Below are positions 5,680-9,563 of a stretch of DNA of 9,563 nucleotides, one piece after another. Source of the DNA: JAICIG01 sp035532215 (GTDB taxonomy: Bacteria > Planctomycetota > Planctomycetia > Pirellulales > JAICIG01). A program made the translations under genes and the position numbers. The notes beneath the pieces were generated by a model that made no database searches, was not told the DNA's origin, and saw only the letters and a list, made by a program, of their open reading frames with translations. The stretch is from positions 1-9,563 of the forward strand of contig DATKRK010000348.1 of assembly GCA_035532215.1 (NCBI GenBank), in the 5' to 3' direction. The stretch's first letter is position 1; each line of letters starts with the position of its first letter.

Positions 5680-5707
5680 ATTTTGCCCGAAACGACCGCG
5701 ATTGCAA
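5680..5707 (-). promoter_or_regulatory. candidate promoter for rplY cluster
   Basis: On the minus strand TTGCAA (5707-5702) and CAAAAT (5685-5680) are separated by 16 bases, each matching four of six sigma70 consensus positions. It would give a leader of about 155 bases before rplY. Confidence 0.3.
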
Positions 5708-5733
5708 CCCCATTCGGCAGGAAAGTGGCCCGT

Positions 5734-6417
5734 TCAATCGTCGATCAGCCACTCGTAGTTCCAAAAGGGATTGCCGCACTGCGGGCATCGCTCTTCGTTG
5801 GCAAGTACGCAGCCGTGGCAACTTGGGCAATCGCCGATTCCGGGCAGAATGGCGACCTGCCGCCGGCGCGCGTCCTCGGCGCCGGCATGATCGCCGAAGG
5901 CCAGCGCCGTCGCGACCCAGACGGCCAGCGGAAACAGCCGGTAAATGACCAGCGGCGCATGCCCGGCATCGGGGAGGCTGCTCTCCAGGATTTGTGAGAA
6001 CTTGCGCCGGCGACCGTCGGGGGATTGCGAAAGATACTCCGACAAGCGTTTGCTGGCAGCCGGGTTTTTCTCCGCTTCGCCCAAGCGCAGCCGGATCAGC
6101 CAATCGAGATACCAGGGGTCATCTTTGGGGAAATATCGGCGTTCGGCGACCATTGTGGCCGATTCGGCGATTTCATATAGCTCGATTTCATTTCTGCCCA
6201 TTTCCAACTGTTTGATTTCGGCGGCCGCAACCAGGAGCGAATCGACGCCGACGCGCTGTTCGACATCGCCGTGAACGCGCGTATAAAGCAGGTCTCGCAA
6301 GGCGTTGAGCCCGTCGGCCAACGAGTTGACGATCTGCGCGCCGTCCTGGCGATTGTGTCGCTGGTTGAATTCGGTCGCGGCGTCGGAGCGCCGCTTGATT
6401 CGATCGAGCTGGCTCAT
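5734..6417 (-). CDS. uncharacterised protein with C-terminal zinc ribbon
   Basis: I do not recognise this family. The 227-residue protein has a charged, helical N-terminal half (about 1-150; a segment RVHGDVEQRVGVDS at 47-60). A hydrophobic stretch follows at about 155-175 (APLVIYRLFPLAVWVATALAF), which could be a membrane helix or a buried helix. The C-terminus is a probable zinc ribbon: CPSC (197-200) and CPQC (211-214), plus C203 between them, followed by a conserved-looking aromatic tail. The paired CPxC knuckles are typical of small zinc-ribbon modules that bind nucleic acid or protein. No signal peptide is seen. The ATG start has only a weak ribosome-binding site. It follows the 6569-6904 gene by 151 bases and precedes rplY by 216 bases, in the same direction. 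Confidence 0.75.
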   Translation of the reverse strand: MSQLDRIKRRSDAATEFNQRHNRQDGAQIVNSLADGLNALRDLLYTRVHGDVEQRVGVDSLLVAAAEIKQLEMGRNEIELYEIAESATMVAERRYFPKDDPWYLDWLIRLRLGEAEKNPAASKRLSEYLSQSPDGRRRKFSQILESSLPDAGHAPLVIYRLFPLAVWVATALAFGDHAGAEDARRRQVAILPGIGDCPSCHGCVLANEERCPQCGNPFWNYEWLIDD

Positions 6418-6568
6418 TTAGTCGCCTGCGGCGCCCTCGCCACGTGCTTGGCCCAATGAAAGCGCCCGTCTGCAACTCGCATTTTGCGATTCTTGCCGCA
6501 GGCGCCGCCCCTTAACGATAATGGCGCAGCCGGGAGAATGCCAGCATCTGCGCGGCAAACCGGCAAGT

Positions 6569-6904
6569 TCAGCGAGGCGACAGTGATTCGCCCGCACTGA
6601 TTTCGCGCAGAGCGAAGAATTGAGAGCGGGGAATGACGGCGTCCATGCCCTTCAGATCGGTGGCATGGTCGGTCGCCATCGTGAACAATTCCGCGCGGTT
6701 CGGGCAGAGCCCGGTTTGGTGCAAATTGCGGTAGACCTGAAAGAAGGACAGGGTCAAGGCGGCTTCCGCGGCCTTCTCGTCGCCCTCGAAATAGCGAGTC
6801 AAGAACTCCTGCAATTCGTCTCGGTGCGAGGCGAAGAAATCGCGAAAGGCTCGGTTCGCGAGCTTTCGTTTCTGGCAAGCCAACTCCTGGTCGGGGGTTT
6901 TCAT
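6569..6904 (-). CDS. small protein resembling an orphan sigma-70 region 2 domain
   Basis: This is a 111-residue protein. Residues about 17-86 resemble region 2 of ECF sigma factors: the opening RAFRDFFASHRDELQEFLTRYF, then a segment GDEKAAEAALTLSFFQVYRNL (41-61) laid out like the usual GD..DAED..Q..F..aYRnL. AELFTMATDHATDL (71-84) stands where ECF factors have their region 2.4 WLyrIAtNlalDll. Sigma region 4, the -35-binding helix-turn-helix, is absent, because the protein ends about 25 residues later. The acidic AED motif is only partly kept. It could be a degenerate sigma factor, a regulator that competes for core polymerase, or only a structural look-alike. The ATG start has GGAGG 8 bases upstream, and a perfect TTGACA lies in the upstream region. 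The gene looks expressed, but its function is unproven. Confidence 0.6.
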   Translation of the reverse strand: MKTPDQELACQKRKLANRAFRDFFASHRDELQEFLTRYFEGDEKAAEAALTLSFFQVYRNLHQTGLCPNRAELFTMATDHATDLKGMDAVIPRSQFFALREISAGESLSPR

Positions 6905-6954
6905 CGCGGGGGCCTCCGAGATCGCAAATCGCTGCGCCGGCGCGTCCTGAGCGC

Positions 6955-6966
6955 CTTCGATCGAAG
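6955..6966. promoter_or_regulatory. 12-bp palindrome at the candidate promoter of the sigma2-like gene
   Basis: CTTCGATCGAAG is a perfect palindrome touching the candidate -10 of the adjacent promoter, a usual place for an operator. The regulator is unknown. Confidence 0.3.
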
Positions 6967-6992
6967 CTTAGGTCATTCGGGCTGGGTGTCAA
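6965..6992 (-). promoter_or_regulatory. candidate promoter for the sigma2-like gene
   Basis: On the minus strand a perfect -35 TTGACA (6992-6987) is followed after 16 bases by a weak -10 TAAGCT (6970-6965). It would place the transcript start some 50-60 bases before the ATG at 6904. Confidence 0.35.
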
Positions 6993-7040
6993 ACCAGAAG
7001 TCTTGCCCCGGTAAGGCATTAGCAAGAAAGCCTTTGGCGC

Positions 7041-7145
7041 GAGCCGCCTGTAGAAGCGGCATCCTTGCCGCTTGCTTCGAACGCGGCAGGGGCGCCCCGT
7101 CTACGACGACGAAAAAACGCGGCAAGGATGCCGCGTCTACGGCTC
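7041..7145. repeat. cluster of three GTAG-headed REP-like units inside an outer inverted repeat
   Basis: Unit a, plus strand: GTAG (7050-7053), stem AAGCGGCA (7054-7061), loop TCCT, stem TGCCGCTT (7066-7073). Unit b, minus strand: GTAG (7104-7101), with a degraded stem. Units a and b together are the inverse copy of the 3658-3712 element. Unit c, minus strand: GTAG (7140-7137), stem ACGCGGCA (7136-7129), loop TCCT, stem TGCCGCGT (7124-7117). GAGCCG (7041-7046) and CGGCTC (7140-7145) extend the outer inversion. The cluster begins at the archease stop codon. Confidence 0.75.
7112..7136 (-). terminator. intrinsic terminator after archease
   Basis: On the minus strand, stem ACGCGGCA, loop TCCT and stem TGCCGCGT are followed directly by further T residues, giving a run of six (7117-7112). 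It starts 7 bases after the archease stop codon, so it fits a Rho-independent terminator for the three-gene unit. The hairpin is unit c of the REP-like cluster. Confidence 0.65.
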
Positions 7146-7554
7146 AAATGTCGACGATGACTTCCGCCAAATAGCCCTCGGGCGTTCGCTCGACTTTCAA
7201 TCCGTGATAGGTGATCGCCTTGACTTCGTGTTCCAGCCGATGCCGGGTCTCGTCGGCTGTTTCGCCGCGGGCGGCGGCCTTCAAGCCGGCGTCGTCGACG
7301 CTCACATCAAACTCGGCGAACAATAATCGCTGCGTTTCGAAGGCGTAGAGGAGTTCATCGAGCCAGTCGAACAGCAATTCATCGAGTTGCGTTCCTGGCA
7401 CGGCAAAGCTCATTTCCCGGACAGGCCGCACGTCGTCGAGATTCGCCACGATGATCGAAGTCAGCCCCCGGCCCGCTTCGGCAAATAACGTCGGCAGATC
7501 GGCCGCCGTCACGCGCAGTCCCAGGTCGGCGGTGTGCTCGAAGGTTTCGTACAT
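7144..7554 (-). CDS. archease, RtcB RNA-ligase activator
   Basis: Archease speeds guanylylation of the 3'-phosphate RNA ligase RtcB and broadens its nucleotide use, in tRNA or broken-RNA repair. The 136 residues match the family's usual ~140. Family marks are the opening YETFEHTADLGLRV (2-15, with metal-site residues H7 and D10), LLFDWLDELLYAFE (60-73), RGETAD (96-101), HEVKAITYHGLKV (109-121) and the terminal VIVDI (132-136, with metal-binding D135). An open frame extends 90 codons upstream, but that part overlaps the reductase gene, and the family N-terminus starts exactly at the ATG at 7554. It begins 8 bases after the upstream reductase, so translation is probably coupled. RtcB itself is not in the window. 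Confidence 0.93.
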   Translation of the reverse strand: MYETFEHTADLGLRVTAADLPTLFAEAGRGLTSIIVANLDDVRPVREMSFAVPGTQLDELLFDWLDELLYAFETQRLLFAEFDVSVDDAGLKAAARGETADETRHRLEHEVKAITYHGLKVERTPEGYLAEVIVDI

Positions 7555-7562
7555 GGCTCGGC

Positions 7563-8558
7563 CTACGTCGTCGGCGTCACCAGCACGCGGCCGGTGTTGC
7601 GGCCGGCTAGAATCTCTTGAATGTGCGGGCCGAGTTGATTGAGGTTCGATTCGGTCGCGAGTTGTTCCAAATCGTTGGGCTTCCACTCGCCGGCGAGTTT
7701 TCTCCAGACGCGCAAGCGCCGCTCGCGAGGACATTCGGCCGAATCGATGCCGGCCAGTTCGACCCCGCGGAGGATAAAGGGATAGACGGAGAGGGGCAAA
7801 TCCGTGCCGCCGACCAGCCCGCAACAGGTGATGCAGCCGTCGTGATGGGCCGAACGCACGAGCGTCGCCAGCGTCTTGCCCCCGACCGTATCGATGGCTC
7901 CCGCCCAGCGCGAAGGCAACAGCGGCTTGTCGCTGGCGTCGAGCACTTCATCGCGGCCGACGACGCGGGCGGCGCCGAGCCGCTTGAGCAATTCGTGGGC
8001 CGACGTCTTGCCGGTCGAGGCCACGACCTGATAGCCCGCCTTGGCCAACAGCGCCACGGCCAGGCTGCCGACGCCGCCCGAGGCGCCGGTAACGACGATT
8101 TCTCCGCGGGCCGGCGACACGCCGCGCTCGACCAGAGCATCGAGCCCCATGCCGGCCGTGAAGCCGGCCGTGCCGAGGATCATGCACTCGCGGAGACTCA
8201 GGCCTTCCGGCCGGCGCACGACCCAAGCGGCCGGCACGCGCACGTATTCGGCGTAGCCGCCCCACGTGTTCTGGCCCATGTCGTAGCCGGTGACGAGCAC
8301 TTCATCGCCGGCCTTCCATTCGCTGGCGCCGCTTTCGACCACCTTGCCCGCGGCGTCGATCCCCGGCACGTGCGGGAATTTGCGAGTCACCCCTGGATGG
8401 CCCGTCGCCGAGAGGGCGTCCTTGTAGTTCAGCGACGAATAGGCGACCTGACTCAAGACGTCGCCCGCGGGCAGTTCCTCGATCGGCCGCCGGGCGACCT
8501 TGGCGCTGGCCGGGCCGCGGTCGGGTTTGACGACGTAATAGCAGAGAAAATCTTTCAT
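7563..8558 (-). CDS. YhdH/YhfP (AcuI-type) acrylyl-CoA reductase
   Basis: This is an MDR-superfamily NADPH oxidoreductase of the YhdH/AcuI branch, whose studied members reduce toxic acrylyl-CoA to propionyl-CoA. The 331 residues are normal for the family. The N-terminal GroES-like domain carries the family's SSLNYKDALSATG (41-53) and VPGIDAAGKV (64-73). The Rossmann domain carries the dinucleotide-binding VTGASGGVGSLAV (156-168). The family hallmark GIDSAECP (270-277) and the C-terminal GRVLV (323-327) are present. The catalytic-zinc Cys/His set of classical alcohol dehydrogenases is absent, as expected for this branch. It follows the secreted protein gene by 30 bases and is followed by archease after 8 bases. 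The assignment to the branch is firm; the in vivo substrate is inferred. Confidence 0.92.
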   Translation of the reverse strand: MKDFLCYYVVKPDRGPASAKVARRPIEELPAGDVLSQVAYSSLNYKDALSATGHPGVTRKFPHVPGIDAAGKVVESGASEWKAGDEVLVTGYDMGQNTWGGYAEYVRVPAAWVVRRPEGLSLRECMILGTAGFTAGMGLDALVERGVSPARGEIVVTGASGGVGSLAVALLAKAGYQVVASTGKTSAHELLKRLGAARVVGRDEVLDASDKPLLPSRWAGAIDTVGGKTLATLVRSAHHDGCITCCGLVGGTDLPLSVYPFILRGVELAGIDSAECPRERRLRVWRKLAGEWKPNDLEQLATESNLNQLGPHIQEILAGRNTGRVLVTPTT

Positions 8559-8588
8559 GTTCCAACTCGCTTGCAGAAAGTAGGCGAC

Positions 8589-9446
8589 TCAGGGCGTGAG
8601 CGGGTAAGTGCCGCGGATCATCTCGATGTACGGATCGCTCGGGCTGCGCGGATTGTCCCAAAAGCCGAGCACCGACCAAATCTGACGGCCGTCGAGTTCC
8701 GCGTCGAGAGGCCGGGCGGTCATGCGGGCCAGCGTATACCGCCACTCCAGCGATTCGCCGGCGCCGCGCACGGCTTCCAGCAACAGCAGAGCCTCGGGGT
8801 CGGTCCCTTCGGCGAAGGCGAACAAAGCGCCGTCGATAATGCCCGCCTTCTCGGCGGCGAAACGGTAGATCGGGCGGCTCATCAAGCGTAGCTCGCTCTG
8901 CTCGTTTGTCGCCGTTTCCTTCATCACGACGCGGAACCGCCGGGCCAGTTGCCCCATCTGGATCAGCCGCAGCTTATCGGACGCCTTGGGCGCCGGAGCG
9001 TCGGGCAAATCCTGCTCGGCGAGACCGGCCGACTTCGGCAGCCAGCGCTCGCCCGCCTTTCCCCGGCATTCCAGCGGCTCGCTGCTGAGCGATGTGAATT
9101 CGCGAGAGACTTGCCCCTTGCTGCGGATTGCGATCGTCGCCGCGGCCCGCGGCCGTCCGTCGTCGAGCCACAAAAAGACAGCGGCGTCGCTGAATGCCTG
9201 CCGCACCGGATTGTTAAAACGCAACAGCGGCTCTCCGCTATGGGCGAAGGGCTGCTCGCTTCGACCAGGCGTCGAAAGAGAATAGGAGGCGAACGTTTCG
9301 GCCAGGAATGCGAGCCGTTCCTTTTTTGCTGCATCCGAAGCGATCTGATCGTCGCCGCCAGCCGACTTAGGTGGCGGATCGGCCGCCCGTGCCAAGGCGC
9401 CGAGAGACAGAATAACGCAAGTCAACCGCCAAGCGATGCGTGTCAT
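8589..9446 (-). CDS. secreted protein of unknown function
   Basis: I do not recognise a named family. From the chosen ATG the protein has 285 residues and opens with a signal peptide: MTRIAWR, then the hydrophobic CVILSLGALA, then ARA before ADPPP, giving likely cleavage near residue 21-22. The mature part has no evident membrane segment. It contains FNNPVRQAFSDAAVFLWLDDGRPRA, which resembles a strand-rich exported domain, and RFAAEKAGIIDGALFAFAEGTDPEALLLLEA later. Similar proteins are, to my recollection, planctomycete-specific. The frame is open to an ATG at 9548, but that would bury the signal peptide behind 34 Arg-rich residues. The ATG at 9446 has a GGGGA site upstream and a promoter at a sensible distance. 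It heads the unit with the reductase and archease. Confidence 0.75.
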   Translation of the reverse strand: MTRIAWRLTCVILSLGALARAADPPPKSAGGDDQIASDAAKKERLAFLAETFASYSLSTPGRSEQPFAHSGEPLLRFNNPVRQAFSDAAVFLWLDDGRPRAAATIAIRSKGQVSREFTSLSSEPLECRGKAGERWLPKSAGLAEQDLPDAPAPKASDKLRLIQMGQLARRFRVVMKETATNEQSELRLMSRPIYRFAAEKAGIIDGALFAFAEGTDPEALLLLEAVRGAGESLEWRYTLARMTARPLDAELDGRQIWSVLGFWDNPRSPSDPYIEMIRGTYPLTP

Positions 9447-9487
9447 CAGCGTGTTCCCCGTTGGGCGAAGTGTGATCGAGCGACAAC

Positions 9488-9517
9488 ATACTACTACGCG
9501 GGTTCGCAGGCGGTCAA
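9488..9517 (-). promoter_or_regulatory. candidate sigma70-like promoter for the secreted protein unit
   Basis: On the minus strand TTGACC (9517-9512) matches five of six -35 positions. It is followed after 18 bases by TAGTAT (9493-9488), matching four of six -10 positions. It lies about 40 bases before the chosen ATG at 9446 and supports that start over the one at 9548. Confidence 0.4.
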
Positions 9518-9563
9518 AGCGTCGGCATCCGGTATAGTAAGATGCCATGACGCCGCCCCCGCT

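Noticed and set aside
6414..7025. 203-codon minus-strand frame overlapping the sigma2-like gene
   Set aside because: Out-of-frame shadow with Arg/Gly/Pro-rich residues. The 6569-6904 frame has a good ribosome-binding site and a family-like pattern instead.
7617..8891. 424-codon open frame on the plus strand
   Set aside because: Antisense shadow of the reductase and the secreted protein gene; no recognisable motif or ribosome-binding context.
9547..9563. ATG on the plus strand 9 bases after a TATAGT, possible divergent gene
   Set aside because: Only 17 bases remain before the window ends, no -35 or ribosome-binding site is clear, and it would have to be nearly leaderless.

Overview
The window looks like a chromosomal segment of a high-GC planctomycete, probably of the Pirellulales type. 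Three things suggest this: the replication/ribosomal gene order, a bL9 with a basic N-terminal extension (as I recall it from planctomycetes), and intergenic regions packed with short palindromic repeats. I cannot fix the species from sequence alone. All eleven genes I can support lie on the minus strand, so the biological order runs from high to low coordinates.

Region 1 (about 9517 to 7112) is a likely three-gene unit. It starts from a plausible sigma70-like promoter (9488-9517) and holds a secreted protein of unknown function (8589-9446), a YhdH/AcuI-type acrylyl-CoA reductase (7563-8558) and archease (7144-7554), the activator of the RNA ligase RtcB. It ends at a clear intrinsic terminator that is itself a copy of a dispersed repeat.

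Region 2 (6904 to 5734) holds two poorly characterised genes. One is a 111-residue protein that resembles an orphan sigma-70 region 2 domain with no region 4. The other is a 227-residue protein with a C-terminal zinc ribbon.

Region 3 (about 5707 to 639) is the conserved information-processing cluster rplY-pth-rpsF-ssb-rplI-dnaB (bL25/CTC, peptidyl-tRNA hydrolase, bS6, SSB, bL9, replicative helicase). These proteins serve ribosome assembly, peptidyl-tRNA recycling and replication. rpsR (bS18), which commonly lies between rpsF/ssb and rplI, is absent from this cluster.

Region 4 (638 to 1) has no convincing gene. It contains a striking nested palindromic element (199-478).

The most interesting layer is intergenic. 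Several palindromes share the architecture of REP/REPIN elements: a 5' GTAG (or GGAG) tetranucleotide directly followed by a hairpin, often as inverted pairs. I see two distinct GTAG stem families (at 3658-3712 plus 7041-7145, and at 3024-3075), a third GTAG-headed inverted pair bounding the 199-478 element, and a GGAG-headed 43-bp tandem repeat before rpsF. These elements supply a terminator for the archease operon and the stop codon of rpsF, and they create a false upstream start for rpsF. No RAYT (REP-associated tyrosine transposase) is in the window, so a mobilising enzyme elsewhere in the genome is an inference.
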